Notes: generated by a model from the letters alone, not told the origin. Counted from the stretch's first letter, positions 20,154 to 29,384 are shown. The stretch is 64,000 bases of DNA from Falsirhodobacter halotolerans (GCF_022899245.1 NZ_JALJAZ010000001.1:2081001-2145000), one strand, 5' to 3'. Numbers and translations: made by a program.

Positions 20154-21047
20154 TCAGGCGGGGATCGCCATCCCCTTGCCGCGCGCCAGATCGCGCATCT
20201 TGTTCTGCAGCTTTTCGAACGCCCGCACCTCGATCTGGCGGATACGCTCACGGCTGACGCCATAGACGTCGGACAGGTCTTCCAGCGTCACCGGATCGTC
20301 CGACAGACGGCGCTGGACCAGAATGTCCTTTTCACGGTCGTTCAGCACGTCCATCGCTTCCGTCAGCAGTTCGCGGCGGGTTTCCAGCTCGTCCCGCTCG
20401 GCATAATCGGCGGCCTGATCGCTGTCCTCGTCCTCCAGCCAGTCCTGCCACTGCGCGCCACCGTCTTCCGACCCCACCGTCGCGTTCAGCGAGGCGTCCG
20501 ACCCGGCCAGACGGCGGTTCATGCTGATGACCTCGGCCTCGGTCACGTTCAGGTCGGTGGCGATGCGGGCGACGTTCTCGGGGCGCAGGTCGCCCTCCTC
20601 CAGCGCGCCGACCTTGGCCTTGGCCTTGCGCAGATTGAAGAACAGCTTCTTCTGGGCGCTGGTGGTGCCCAGTTTCACAAGACTCCACGACCGCAGGATG
20701 TATTCCTGGATCGAGGCGCGGATCCACCACATGGCATAGGTCGCCAGACGGAAACCCTTTTCGGGATCGAAGCGTTTGACCGCCTGCATCAGGCCCACAT
20801 TCGCCTCCGAGATCACCTCCGCCTGCGGCAGACCGTAGCCGCGATAGCCCATGGCGATCTTGGCGGCCAACCGCAGGTGGCTGGTGACCAGCCGGTGCGC
20901 CGCGCCCGAATCCTCGTGGTCGACCCACCGCTTGGCCAGCATGTATTCCTCTTCCGGCTCCAGCAGGGGAAACTTGCGGATTTCCTGCATATAGCGGTTC
21001 AGGCCCTGTTCGGGGCTCGGGGCCGGAAGGTTGGTATAGCTTGCCAT
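20154..21047 (-). CDS. rpoH: Heat-shock sigma factor RpoH (sigma-32)
   Basis: A 297-residue sigma factor. Region 2 contains FDPEKGFRLATYAMWWIRAS. The RpoH box QKKLFFNLRK at about residues 131-140 separates it from other group 3 sigmas. Region 4 has LEDLSDVYGVSRERIRQIEV. It directs heat-shock and protein quality control genes. GGAGGT precedes the ATG. Its leader of about 165 bases carries a sigma-32-like promoter and a hairpin, listed separately. Rhodobacteraceae often have two RpoH paralogues; this one resembles the main heat-shock type, but that assignment is by eye. Confidence 0.96.
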   Translation of the reverse strand: MASYTNLPAPSPEQGLNRYMQEIRKFPLLEPEEEYMLAKRWVDHEDSGAAHRLVTSHLRLAAKIAMGYRGYGLPQAEVISEANVGLMQAVKRFDPEKGFRLATYAMWWIRASIQEYILRSWSLVKLGTTSAQKKLFFNLRKAKAKVGALEEGDLRPENVARIATDLNVTEAEVISMNRRLAGSDASLNATVGSEDGGAQWQDWLEDEDSDQAADYAERDELETRRELLTEAMDVLNDREKDILVQRRLSDDPVTLEDLSDVYGVSRERIRQIEVRAFEKLQNKMRDLARGKGMAIPA

Positions 21048-21106
21048 GGTCGGACCTCCATCACGCCGCCGGATGCGGCTGTTCTCTTATAACGCTCGAT
21101 GCAGCC

Positions 21107-21129
21107 AAAACCGTCGAAAATGCGGTTTT
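21107..21129 (-). other. Hairpin in the rpoH leader
   Basis: AAAACCG (21107-21113) and CGGTTTT (21123-21129) form a perfect seven-pair stem with a nine-base loop. It lies about 60 bases before the rpoH start, downstream of the heat-shock-like promoter. It could be a structured 5' leader element or a weak terminator. No role can be assigned from sequence alone. Confidence 0.5.
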
Positions 21130-21157
21130 GTTGCGCGCCCTCACGCGAACGTGGCCG

Positions 21158-21186
21158 ATATGGGGTGGATATTTCAGATTTGTAAG
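21158..21186 (-). promoter_or_regulatory. Sigma-32-like promoter ahead of rpoH
   Basis: On the minus strand CTTACAA (21186-21180), a 14-base spacer and CCCCATAT (21165-21158) match the sigma-32 pattern CTTGAAA-N13-15-CCCCATNT well, especially the -10 part. Predicted transcription starts near 21151, giving a leader of about 100 bases. This suggests positive autoregulation of rpoH. Confidence 0.5.
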
Positions 21187-21212
21187 GTGACGGCCGGGAT
21201 TGTTTCGGCCCG

Positions 21213-22253
21213 TCAGCCCTGTTCCGCCCCCGCACGCAACGTCTCCAGCAGCGCCGCCATGTCCGCAGGCGGGGCGGATTCGAAGGCCAGGTCCTCTCCC
21301 GTCACCGGGTGCACGAAGCCCAGCGTCGCCGCGTGCAGCGCCTGACGGGGGAAGGTGGCCGCCGCCTCGGCGGCCGCGGCACCCAGCGCCTTGGCGGCCA
21401 CCTTGCGCTTGCCGCCATAGGTCTGGTCGCCCAGCAACCCGTGCCCGGCATAGGCCATGTGCACGCGGATCTGGTGCGTGCGTCCCGTCTCCAACCAGCA
21501 TTCCACCAACGCGGCCACGCCGAAATCCTCGATCACGCGGGCGCGGGTCACGGCGTGGCGCCCGCCGTGGAAGGTCACCGCCTGACGCTGGCGGTCGGTC
21601 CGGTGGCGGTCCAGATGGGTGGCGATGCGGACGATGCGCCCCGGCTCGAAGCTGATGCCCTGCAGCCCGCGCAGGCGCGGATCGGCCGCGTCCGGCACCC
21701 CGTGGATCAGCGCAAGATACCGGCGTGTGACGGTATGCGCCTCGAACTGGGCGGCCAGGCCATGATGCGCGCGGTCGGATTTCGCGACGACCAGCAGGCC
21801 CGACGTGTCCTTGTCGATGCGGTGCACGATGCCCGGACGGCGTTCGCCACCGATGCCCGACAGCGTGGCGCCGCAATGGGCCAGCAGCGCGTTCACCAAC
21901 GTGCCCGAAGGCGATCCGGGGGCCGGATGCACGACCATGCCCACGGGCTTGTCCACCACGATCAGATCGTCATCCTCGTGCACCACCGTCAGCGGGATCG
22001 CCTCGGCCACCGTGTCCACGGCCTCGGGCGGGGCAAGGGTCAGGACATAGACCTCCCCCTCGGCCACGGGGGCCTTGGCGCTGGTCACGGGGATGCCGTC
22101 GCGCATCACGTCGCCTGCGGCGATCATCCGCGCCAGACGCGACCGCGACAGGGCCGCTTCCTCTGGCACCTCGCGCTGAAGGGCCTTATCAAGACGGTCG
22201 GGCGGATCCTCACCGATCGTGACCCGAAGTTGACCCGCAGGAAGGATGCCCAT
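21213..22253 (-). CDS. rluD: RluD-type 23S rRNA pseudouridine synthase
   Basis: A 346-residue RluA-family enzyme. An N-terminal S4 domain (DRLDKALQREVPEEAALSRS) is followed by the catalytic motif PGIVHRIDKDTSGLLVVAK; the Asp is the nucleophile. RTHQIRVHMAYAGHGLLGD is the second family motif. The ATG at 22253 overlaps the ATG of the divergent DUF6476 gene within one CATG. The weak GGAG about ten bases upstream lies inside that gene. It is located upstream of rpoH on the same strand with 165 bases between. RluD-type enzymes modify helix 69 of 23S rRNA; assignment to RluD rather than RluC is moderate. Confidence 0.88.
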   Translation of the reverse strand: MGILPAGQLRVTIGEDPPDRLDKALQREVPEEAALSRSRLARMIAAGDVMRDGIPVTSAKAPVAEGEVYVLTLAPPEAVDTVAEAIPLTVVHEDDDLIVVDKPVGMVVHPAPGSPSGTLVNALLAHCGATLSGIGGERRPGIVHRIDKDTSGLLVVAKSDRAHHGLAAQFEAHTVTRRYLALIHGVPDAADPRLRGLQGISFEPGRIVRIATHLDRHRTDRQRQAVTFHGGRHAVTRARVIEDFGVAALVECWLETGRTHQIRVHMAYAGHGLLGDQTYGGKRKVAAKALGAAAAEAAATFPRQALHAATLGFVHPVTGEDLAFESAPPADMAALLETLRAGAEQG

Positions 22254-22545
22254 GACTGATGCTCCGCAAGGACTGCCGCCCGGTCTGGGCTTTTTGAAGG
22301 CGTTGGTGACCATCCTGACGATGGTGCTGATCGGTGGGCTGATAACCGTGATCTGGCTGCTTGTCACGCAGGTGCCGAAGATGGCCGCCGCCCCCGCCCT
22401 GCCCGCCGCCATCCGCCTGCCCGACGGCGTGGTGCCGCAGGCCGTGACGCTGGGGCGCGGTTGGACGGCGGTGGTGACCGAGGACAACCGCATCCTCATC
22501 TTCGGAACCGATGGCGCGCTGCGGCAAGAGGTCGAGGTGCAATGA
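22252..22545 (+). CDS. DUF6476-like small membrane protein
   Basis: A 97-residue protein with one N-terminal transmembrane helix (FLKALVTILTMVLIGGLITV, residues about 14-38). A small domain follows, with IRLPDGVVPQAVTLGRGWTA and DNRILIFGTDGALRQEV. It resembles a conserved Rhodobacterales family (DUF6476) of unknown function. The start MTDAPQGL is supported by AGGAAGGA six bases upstream. It overlaps waaA as ATGA, so the two are probably coupled, which hints at a cell-envelope role. Confidence 0.72.
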   Translation: MTDAPQGLPPGLGFLKALVTILTMVLIGGLITVIWLLVTQVPKMAAAPALPAAIRLPDGVVPQAVTLGRGWTAVVTEDNRILIFGTDGALRQEVEVQ

Positions 22546-23690
22546 TCCTTTACCGTGCGCTGATGCTGCTGGCCTGGCCGGTGCTGGCATGGCGCGCGGC
22601 GCGGCGCGGGCATCTCGCCGCCCGCATGGGGCGCGAGGTCTGGCCCCGAGGCGCGGTCTGGGTGCACGGGGCGTCGAACGGAGAGGTGACCTCGGCCCGC
22701 GCGCTGATTGCCGCGCTGACGGGGCCGGTGGTCGTGACCTGCAACAACCCCACCGCGCGGGCGATGGTCGCGGGCTGGGCCTTGCCGCATGTGACGGCGA
22801 CGCTGGCCCCGTTCGATCTGCCTTGGGTGGTGGCGCGGGTGATGCGTCAGGCCCCCAGCGCGCTGGTGGTGGTGGAAAATGAACTGTGGCCCGAACGCAT
22901 CCTGACGGCCGCGCGCACGGTGCCGGTTCTGGTCGTGGGCGCGCGCATGTCGGCCCGGTCGGCCCGCCGTTGGGCCAGGGTGCCGTTGATCCGGCGGATG
23001 CTGGCCGCGCTGACCTTTGTCAGCGCGCAGGATCAGGCCAGTGCGGACCGTCTGGTGGATCTGGGCCTGCCGCCCGCGCGGCTGGGGCCGGTGGCGGTGC
23101 TGAAGGCCGCCGTCCCGCCCGACCCGCGCCCCCTGCCCGACGCGCCCGCGCCGCGCGACCGGACCCTGCTCGCCGCCTCCACCCATGAGGGGGAGGAGGC
23201 GCTGATCCTCGACGCCTTCGCGGCGCAGTCGCAGTTCGGGTGGCTGATCCTTGCCCCCCGTCATCCGGCGCGTGGGGCGGAGGTGGCGGCCCTGGCCGCC
23301 GCGCGCGGGCTGGTCGTGACCCGCCGGTCGGTCGGCGATCCGCCCGGTGGGCAGGTCCATGTCGCCGATACGCTGGGAGAGATGGGGCTGTGGTATCGCA
23401 TGGCCGCCGCCACCCTGATCGGCGGCACCTTCGCCCCCGTGGGCGGGCACACGCCCTATGAACCCGCCGCCTTCGGGTCGGCCATCCTGCACGGGCCGGA
23501 GGTTGCGAATTTCGCACAGGTCTTCGCCGATCTGGACGCGGGCGGCGGCGCGGTGGCGGTGACCCCCGACACGCTGGCCCCCCTTCTGGATCTTCTGGAC
23601 CCCGCCGCCACGGCGGAAACGGCCCGCGCCCTTCTGCCCGACACCGGCGCGGCTGACCGGGTCATTCGGATCGTGGCGGGGACGGTCTAG
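22542..23690 (+). CDS. waaA: 3-deoxy-D-manno-octulosonic acid (Kdo) transferase
   Basis: A 382-residue GT-B glycosyltransferase that adds Kdo to lipid A at the inner membrane. An N-terminal membrane anchor (MILYRALMLLAWPVLAW) precedes WVHGASNGEVTSARALI, with the catalytic-base Glu. VVVENELWPERI near residue 110, ILAPRHPARGAEV, and IGGTFAPVGGHTPYEPAAFG with HGPEVANF are family motifs. The protein is somewhat shorter than the usual 400-430 residues. It overlaps the DUF6476 gene at the start and the convergent mnhG by 29 bases at the end. Confidence 0.93.
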   Translation: MILYRALMLLAWPVLAWRAARRGHLAARMGREVWPRGAVWVHGASNGEVTSARALIAALTGPVVVTCNNPTARAMVAGWALPHVTATLAPFDLPWVVARVMRQAPSALVVVENELWPERILTAARTVPVLVVGARMSARSARRWARVPLIRRMLAALTFVSAQDQASADRLVDLGLPPARLGPVAVLKAAVPPDPRPLPDAPAPRDRTLLAASTHEGEEALILDAFAAQSQFGWLILAPRHPARGAEVAALAAARGLVVTRRSVGDPPGGQVHVADTLGEMGLWYRMAAATLIGGTFAPVGGHTPYEPAAFGSAILHGPEVANFAQVFADLDAGGGAVAVTPDTLAPLLDLLDPAATAETARALLPDTGAADRVIRIVAGTV

Positions 23691-23973
23691 GGGCGCGGCC
23701 CGCCCGCCACATTGCCGCCCGCCCCAGAAGATGCGCCCCGATCGGCGCGGTCATCAAGAGGAACAGGATCGCAAAGCCCGCACGGCTGGCCGCGCTGACG
23801 CCGCCGATATCGACCGCCGCCGCCAGAAGCGCCAGCGCGCTGGCAAAGCTGCCCACCTTGGAACTGGCATGCATCCGGGTCAGCGCGTCGGGAAACCGCA
23901 GCACGCCCAACCCCGCCGCCAGCGCAAAGCCGCCCGCCAGAAGAGCGAGGAGTCCGGTCAGAACCTCAGTCAT
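23662..23973 (-). CDS. mnhG: Mrp antiporter subunit G
   Basis: A 103-residue membrane protein with three transmembrane helices, matching the MnhG/MrpG/PhaG subunit. The conserved core LGVLRFPDALTRMHASSKVG is at about residues 23-42. The start MTEVLTGLL overlaps mnhF by eight bases. Its 3' end overlaps the convergent waaA by 29 bases. It is the last subunit of the seven-gene Mrp-type Na+/H+ (or K+/H+) antiporter complex. Confidence 0.92.
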   Translation of the reverse strand: MTEVLTGLLALLAGGFALAAGLGVLRFPDALTRMHASSKVGSFASALALLAAAVDIGGVSAASRAGFAILFLLMTAPIGAHLLGRAAMWRAGRAPRPSPPRSE

Positions 23974-24262
23974 CGCAATCCCCCCGACGCACCTGCCGTT
24001 CGGCGTAACGGGCCAGCGCCACAACCGATAGAAAGCTGACAAGCGCCAACGCCACCGCGATGTCCAGAAACGCCTCGGCCCCCGTGCGGATGGCATAAAG
24101 ACCGCAGACGGTGATGACGGCGGCGGTCACCATGTCCAGCGCCACCACGCGGTCCACCATGCGCGGCCCCCGGGCCAGCCGCAGGCAGGCCAGACAGATC
24201 GTCACGCCCACGCAGACAAGGCCGATGGTCACGCAAATTGCCTGAAAGGTTTCTGGGGTCAT
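23966..24262 (-). CDS. mnhF: Mrp antiporter subunit F
   Basis: A 98-residue protein with three predicted helices. The family core LARGPRMVDRVVALDMVTAA is followed by FLDIAVALALVSFLSVVALA. This fits the MnhF/MrpF subunit in length and motif. It overlaps mnhE by four bases and mnhG by eight, so the complex is translated from one message. The C-terminus is charged (ERQVRRGDCDD). Confidence 0.93.
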   Translation of the reverse strand: MTPETFQAICVTIGLVCVGVTICLACLRLARGPRMVDRVVALDMVTAAVITVCGLYAIRTGAEAFLDIAVALALVSFLSVVALARYAERQVRRGDCDD

Positions 24263-24744
24263 GCGCGGAATACCTTTCCGATACGATGTTCCATTCCCGA
24301 CTTCAGCTCGTGGATCAGTGCCGCCTCGTCCGTGGCATAGATCGAATGGATGAGAAGGAAGCTGCGATCCTCGGCCACGTCCAGCGTCAGGGTGCCGGGG
24401 GTCAGGGTGATCAGGTTGGCCAGCAGGAAGATCTCGGCATCCGAATGGGCGTCGAGCGGCATTCGGACGATGGCCGGATGCAGGTTGGGCCGCAGGGCGA
24501 AACAGTCGCGGGCCACCATCACGCAGGATTTCACCAGTTCCTTTATGAAAAACCCCGCCAGCAGCAGGGATTGGGGAACGGCGCGGAAATAGTTCCCCTC
24601 CCCCACCCCGCGCAGCAGGTCGCGGGCGCACCACAGCCCCACGAAGCCCACGGCATACCCCATCAGCAGGTTCGGCAGCGAAAACCCGTTCCACAGCGCG
24701 GCCCAGCCGATGGCCATCAACAGGTTCAGCGTGAAAAGCTTCAT
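24259..24744 (-). CDS. mnhE: Mrp antiporter subunit E
   Basis: A 161-residue membrane protein with two to three N-terminal helices (FTLNLLMAIGWAALWNGFSL, LLMGYAVGFVGLW). A cytoplasmic domain follows with IFLLANLITLTPGTLTLDV, the diagnostic MnhE/MrpE motif, and LLIHSIYATDE. It overlaps mnhD (24741-24744) and mnhF by four bases each. MrpE is needed for full assembly or activity of the complex. Confidence 0.94.
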   Translation of the reverse strand: MKLFTLNLLMAIGWAALWNGFSLPNLLMGYAVGFVGLWCARDLLRGVGEGNYFRAVPQSLLLAGFFIKELVKSCVMVARDCFALRPNLHPAIVRMPLDAHSDAEIFLLANLITLTPGTLTLDVAEDRSFLLIHSIYATDEAALIHELKSGMEHRIGKVFRA

Positions 24745-26258
24745 GGTGCCACCTCGTTCATGCCGGCCTCCGGCAGCACGGTTCTGACGTAATCCGTCGG
24801 GTCCAGAAGTTGCGCGGCCCCGGTGGTCGCGAAGTCGAGGAAGGGCGCGGGGAACACCCCGATCACCACCGTCATGGCGGCCAGCGCCGCGATGGGGCCG
24901 ATCATCTGCACCCGCGCGCCGCTCGGCAGATCGCTCAGCCGGGGTTGCCGCCCGTCGGGATGGGGTTTCCAGAACGCCTCGGCCCAGATCTTGGTCATGG
25001 AAAAGATGGTGAACAGCCCGACCAGCAGCGCCACCCCCGCCACCAGCCACGCCCCGATGTCGAGCGAGGCGCGCACGATCACGAATTTCGCCCAGAAGCC
25101 CGACAGGGGCGGAAACCCGGCCAGCGAGAATGCGGGGATCAGGAACAGAACCCCCAGAAGCGGCGCCGTGCGATAAAGGCCGCCGATGGCATAGAGATCG
25201 GACGATCCCGTCAGACGGCGCGACACGCCCGCGATCAGGAACAGGTTGGTTTTCACGATGATGTGGTGCAGCAGATAGAACACCGCCCCCATCAGCGCCA
25301 GCGGCGTCATCAGCGCCAGACCCAGCACCATGTATCCGATCTGACTGACGATGTGGAACGACAGGATCTTGCGGAAGTCGCTTTGCGCCGCCGCCCCCAG
25401 AACCCCGGTCAGCATGGTCAGAAGCGCCACCCACAAAAGGATCTGGTGGGTGTAGCCCACATCGTCGGTGAAGATCAGCGTGAACATGCGGATCAGGGCA
25501 TAGACGCCCACCTTGGTCAGCAGGCCCGCGAACACCGCCGACACCGCGTAATGCGGCGTGTGATAGGCGGCGGGCAGCCAGAAGAACAAAGGAAACACCG
25601 CCGCCTTCAGGCCGAAGGCCACCATCAGCATCATCGCGATCATCGTCATCAACCCGCGATCGGGGGCCGCCGCCACCGCCCCCCGCAGGTCGGCAAGGTT
25701 CAACGTGCCGGTCGCGCCGTAAAGCAGCCCGGCCCCGCCCAGAAACAGCACGGTGGAGACGAGGTTCAGCGTGACGTATTTCACCGCCCCGTCGATCGCC
25801 GTCCGTTTGCCGCCGATGACCAGAAGCCCGAAGGAGGAGATGAGCAGAACCTCGAACCAGACGTAGAGGTTGAAGAGATCGCCCGTCAGGAAGGCCCCCG
25901 TCACGCCGCCCAGAAGGCATTGGAACAAGGTGTGATACCCGTGGCGCGCGGAGGTGGGGCCGATTTCCGCCAGCGCCCAGACCGCGACGGCCAACCCGAC
26001 GATGGCGGTGATCAGCACCATCGCCACCGCCAGATGGTCGGCCACCAATGTGATGCCGAAGGGCGCGTCCCAACCGCCGATCTGGCCCGCCACGACCCCC
26101 GCCTCGATCACCCGGACCGTCAGCACCCCTGCGGCCAGCAACGCCGCCACCGACCCCGCGACGGAAACCCAGGCGCCAAGCCGCGACGCGCGCGTCAAGA
26201 AGGCGATCGCCGCCGCGGCGAACGGGATCAGGATGGGGAAAACAAGAACCCAGCTCAT
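24741..26258 (-). CDS. mnhD: Mrp antiporter subunit D
   Basis: A 505-residue proton-translocating membrane protein homologous to complex I ND2/ND4/ND5. Around 13-14 helices are visible. Key features are FNLYVWFEVLLISSFGLLV with the conserved Glu (near residue 130), a Lys in FGLKAAVFPLFFWLPAAYHT, and SHIVSQIGYM-like HIVSQIGYMVLGLAL. These belong to the antiporter-type proton channel. It overlaps mnhC and mnhE by four bases each. Confidence 0.95.
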   Translation of the reverse strand: MSWVLVFPILIPFAAAAIAFLTRASRLGAWVSVAGSVAALLAAGVLTVRVIEAGVVAGQIGGWDAPFGITLVADHLAVAMVLITAIVGLAVAVWALAEIGPTSARHGYHTLFQCLLGGVTGAFLTGDLFNLYVWFEVLLISSFGLLVIGGKRTAIDGAVKYVTLNLVSTVLFLGGAGLLYGATGTLNLADLRGAVAAAPDRGLMTMIAMMLMVAFGLKAAVFPLFFWLPAAYHTPHYAVSAVFAGLLTKVGVYALIRMFTLIFTDDVGYTHQILLWVALLTMLTGVLGAAAQSDFRKILSFHIVSQIGYMVLGLALMTPLALMGAVFYLLHHIIVKTNLFLIAGVSRRLTGSSDLYAIGGLYRTAPLLGVLFLIPAFSLAGFPPLSGFWAKFVIVRASLDIGAWLVAGVALLVGLFTIFSMTKIWAEAFWKPHPDGRQPRLSDLPSGARVQMIGPIAALAAMTVVIGVFPAPFLDFATTGAAQLLDPTDYVRTVLPEAGMNEVAP

Positions 26259-26629
26259 GTCATGTCCCCGCCGCGCGGGCTTGGCGGTTCGGCCAGACGC
26301 ATGCGATCCACCTCCAGATGGCCGAAGGTGCGATAGGCGCGCAGCGTCAGCGCCAGCGCAAAGGCAAAAAGGCCGAACCCGATGACGATCGCCGTCAGCA
26401 GGAGCGCCTGCGGCAGCGCATTCGCCATCTGGTCGGGCGGAAGCGCCCCGGACCCGCCCAGAAGCGGCGGCGCGCCGGGCGTCAGCCGCCCCCCCGCCAG
26501 AATGGCCACATTGATCCCGTTGGACAGCAGCAAGAGCCCGAACAGGAACCGCAACAGGTTGCCCGACAGCATCAGCCAGATTGCGACGGCCACGAGAAAT
26601 CCGGCCAGAACGGCCACAAGCGCTTCCAT
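26255..26629 (-). CDS. mnhC: Mrp antiporter subunit C
   Basis: A 124-residue membrane protein homologous to NuoK. Three helices are seen, with LLRFLFGLLLLSNGINVAIL (residues about 26-45) and DQMANALPQALLLTAIVIGF (about 67-86), the hallmark MnhC segment. It shares one base with the mnhB stop (TGATG) and four with mnhD. The C-terminal tail is short and charged. Confidence 0.94.
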   Translation of the reverse strand: MEALVAVLAGFLVAVAIWLMLSGNLLRFLFGLLLLSNGINVAILAGGRLTPGAPPLLGGSGALPPDQMANALPQALLLTAIVIGFGLFAFALALTLRAYRTFGHLEVDRMRLAEPPSPRGGDMT

Positions 26630-27030
26630 CAGCCCGCCTCCTCCAGCGCGAAGACAAGGGTCAGGATCGCCCCGAACACCGCCATATACACACCAATGTC
26701 GAAAAACAGCACGTTCGACAGGGCGACATCGCCCAAGGTGAACCACAGCCCGGTGAACGGCCCCGCGCCCGCAAAGGCCGATACCAGCCCCGACACCAGC
26801 GCAAGGATCATCCCCCACATGCCAAGCGTGCGCGGATCGACCCGCAGCGCCGCCCGCGCGGCCGACACCCCGGCGGAAAAGCCATACAGCACCAGCCCCG
26901 CCGCCCCAATGAGGCCGCCGATGAACCCGCCCCCCGGGCTGTTGTGCCCACGCAGCAGGACATACACGGAAAACAACAGAAACAGCGCCGTCAGGAACCG
27001 CGTGCCGACCGTCAGGATAAGTGAGTTCAC
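26629..27030 (-). CDS. mnhB: Mrp antiporter subunit B
   Basis: A 133-residue membrane protein with four helices. The motif [20 protein letters not shown], near residues 23-42, is diagnostic for MnhB/Mrp[21 protein letters not shown] closes the protein. It is a separate gene here, not fused to subunit A as in some rhizobial pha operons. It overlaps mnhA by four bases. Confidence 0.95.
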   Translation of the reverse strand: MNSLILTVGTRFLTALFLLFSVYVLLRGHNSPGGGFIGGLIGAAGLVLYGFSAGVSAARAALRVDPRTLGMWGMILALVSGLVSAFAGAGPFTGLWFTLGDVALSNVLFFDIGVYMAVFGAILTLVFALEEAG

Positions 27031-29270
27031 GTCTTGCTCCGCCGTATGCGTTTCAGAACGGTAAAGGCGCCGAAGGACGCCAGAAGCACCACGATCACCT
27101 CACCGAAGGTGTCCAGGGCGCGGAAGTCCACGAGGATCACGTTCACCACGTTCAGGCCGTGGGCCAGAACATAGGAATTCTCCTCGAAATAGGTGGTGAT
27201 GCTGCGGTCCATGGGCGTCGCCGAAATGGCGATGACGGTGATCGTGACCGACGCGCCGATGGCCCCCGCGACGATCGCGTGCACCACCTGACGCCCCCGC
27301 CCGCGCCGTTCCACGATGGCGGGCAGGCGCAAGGCGGCGATGGCGAACATGACGGCGGCCAGCGTCTCCACCATCAGCTGGGTCGTGGCGACATCGGGCG
27401 CGCCGAAATATATGAAGATCACCGCGACCCCGATGCCCATCGTGCCCAGACCGGCAATGGCCGCGATGCGCGACGCCGTGGTCAGCGACAGCGCCGCCCC
27501 CGCCGCCGTCACCCCGACCGTCAGCCACAAAAAGGCCGACGGGGCCGAGGACACGGCCAGCATGGGCGGCATCCGAACCAGCGTCGCGACGAACACCGCC
27601 GCGATGACGACGAACGTCACCAGCATATAGCGGGTCAGCCGCCCCGTCTGGATCACGCCCGTCTGCCACGCGGCAAAGGCGCGGAACCCGTCCAGCCCCC
27701 GGTCCCATGCGGCATCGGCCACTGGCAGGCGGGCGAACACCGCATCCAGTCCCGCGATGACCCGCGCCCGCAGGATATAGATCGCGACACCCAGCGCGAA
27801 CGTCGCCAGACTGAGCGCGAGGGGCAGGTTCACCCCCGCCCACAGATGAAGGCCCGCCGCGCGATCCTGCGCCAGACTGCCGGTGACGGCGGTGCCGACC
27901 AGCGGGGCCAGAAGCGGTTCGGCCCACAGGCCCACCAGCGGGCCGAGGCAGGCCAGAACCACCGGCCCGGCCAGCATCTGCCACGGCGCCTCATGCGCCG
28001 GATGGGGCGTGGGGCGTGGCGCGCCGAAAAACGGGCGCAGGGCGATGATGCCCGCAACCGCGAACATCAGCGCATTGGCCGTCAGCGCGGCCACGATCAC
28101 CAGCGGGGCCACGGTCATGGTGGTGGCCCCGGCATAGATCAACTCCTTGCCGATCCATCCGACCATGGGCGGCAGACCCGCCATGGAGGCGCAGGCCAGA
28201 ACGGCCGCCACCACCGTGACCGGCATGGCATGGCGCAGGCCGCCCAGACGCGCCACCTCGCGCGTGCCGGTGCCGTGGTCGATCGCGCCCACCACCATGA
28301 ACAGCGTCGCCTTGTAAAGCGAATGGACGATCAGGAACATCATCGCCGCCGTCAGGGCATAGGGCCCGCTGTCGGCCAGGCACATCGTGATCGTGCCCAG
28401 CGCCATCAACGTGGTATAGGCCAGCGCCTGCTTCATGTCCGTCTGGCGCAGCGCCAGAACCGAGGCGAGAACCGCCGTCGTGGCCCCCGCCACGGTCAGC
28501 GTCATCGTCCACGGCACCGTGCCGCCCAGGACGGGGTGCAGACGCGCCAGAAGATAGACGCCCGCCTTCACCATGGTGGCCGAATGCAGATAGGCCGACA
28601 CCGGCGTCGGCGCGGCCATGGCATTGGGCAGCCAGACGTGGAACGGCACCTGCGCCGATTTGGTGAACGCCCCCAGCAGGATCAGCACCAGGATCCCGCC
28701 GTAAAGGCCGTGATCCTGCAATCCGGGCCCGGACAGGATCACCGCCAGATCGTATCCGCCCGCCGCCGTGCCGATCAGGATGAACCCCGCCAGCAGCGCC
28801 AGCCCGCCCCCCGCCGTGATCAGCATCGCCTGCAGCGCATTGCGCCGGGCGCGCGGAGTGTCGTGATCGAATCCGATCAGCAGATAGGATGTGACGCTGG
28901 TCAGTTCCCAAAACAGGAACAGGGTGATCAGATCGCGCGCCGTCACCAGACCCAGCATCGCCACCATGAAGGCGAAAAGATACAGTACGAACCGCCCGAA
29001 GCGCGGGTGATCGCCCATGTATCCCGTGGCGTAAAGGAAGATGAACGCCCCGATCCCACTGATCAGGAGGGCAAAGATCAGCGCCAACCCGTCGATCATG
29101 AACGCCAGCGAGATGCCCATCGACGGTGCCCAGCCGATCTCGGCCATGATGGTATCGCCCGCCAGCACGGTGGGCAGCATCGACGCGAACAGCATCGCCG
29201 CACCGGCCGCCACCAGGGCCGCAAGGTATCCGAAAATCCGATGGGCGCCGGGCGCGGCGGTGTGGGTCAT
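27027..29270 (-). CDS. mnhA: Mrp antiporter subunit A
   Basis: A 747-residue polytopic protein of about 20 helices homologous to NuoL. Proton-channel features include [20 protein letters not shown] (Glu), [17 protein letters not shown] (Lys) and [20 protein letters not shown]. The C-terminal 150 residues form the MbhD/MbhE-like extension ([39 protein letters not shown]), typical of MrpA. It is the first gene of the leftward operon, divergent from a LysR gene across 114 bases. The complex exchanges Na+ or K+ for protons in pH and salt homeostasis. Confidence 0.95.
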   Translation of the reverse strand: MTHTAAPGAHRIFGYLAALVAAGAAMLFASMLPTVLAGDTIMAEIGWAPSMGISLAFMIDGLALIFALLISGIGAFIFLYATGYMGDHPRFGRFVLYLFAFMVAMLGLVTARDLITLFLFWELTSVTSYLLIGFDHDTPRARRNALQAMLITAGGGLALLAGFILIGTAAGGYDLAVILSGPGLQDHGLYGGILVLILLGAFTKSAQVPFHVWLPNAMAAPTPVSAYLHSATMVKAGVYLLARLHPVLGGTVPWTMTLTVAGATTAVLASVLALRQTDMKQALAYTTLMALGTITMCLADSGPYALTAAMMFLIVHSLYKATLFMVVGAIDHGTGTREVARLGGLRHAMPVTVVAAVLACASMAGLPPMVGWIGKELIYAGATTMTVAPLVIVAALTANALMFAVAGIIALRPFFGAPRPTPHPAHEAPWQMLAGPVVLACLGPLVGLWAEPLLAPLVGTAVTGSLAQDRAAGLHLWAGVNLPLALSLATFALGVAIYILRARVIAGLDAVFARLPVADAAWDRGLDGFRAFAAWQTGVIQTGRLTRYMLVTFVVIAAVFVATLVRMPPMLAVSSAPSAFLWLTVGVTAAGAALSLTTASRIAAIAGLGTMGIGVAVIFIYFGAPDVATTQLMVETLAAVMFAIAALRLPAIVERRGRGRQVVHAIVAGAIGASVTITVIAISATPMDRSITTYFEENSYVLAHGLNVVNVILVDFRALDTFGEVIVVLLASFGAFTVLKRIRRSKT

Positions 29271-29337
29271 CAAGCGGTCCGTCGGTGAAAAAGCGTTCGA
29301 GGGTGTTAAATGATATGGTGGGCATGGTAGGCAAATT

Positions 29338-29355
29338 GATATTCGAACGGATATC
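29338..29355. promoter_or_regulatory. Inverted repeat between mnhA and the lysR gene
   Basis: GATAT (29338-29342) and ATATC (29351-29355) form an inverted repeat with an eight-base spacer in the divergent intergenic region. Position and AT-rich dyad fit a LysR-type operator. TATAAG at 29369-29374 may be the -10 element of the rightward gene. Inferred. Confidence 0.4.
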
Positions 29356-29384
29356 CATAGCCTGCGCCTATAAGGACGTGTCCC

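Noticed and set aside
17954-20263. 769-codon open frame on the minus strand
   Set aside because: Antisense to the ligase end and pepF, which has a clear HExxH site. It also crosses the bidirectional terminator at 20112-20136.
21213-23492. Extended 759-codon frame containing RluD
   Set aside because: Only the part from 22253 matches the family. The upstream part is antisense to waaA and the DUF6476 gene.
27021-29288. 755-codon open frame on the plus strand
   Set aside because: Antisense to mnhA. It is dominated by His, Arg, Gln and Gly and is not a plausible protein.
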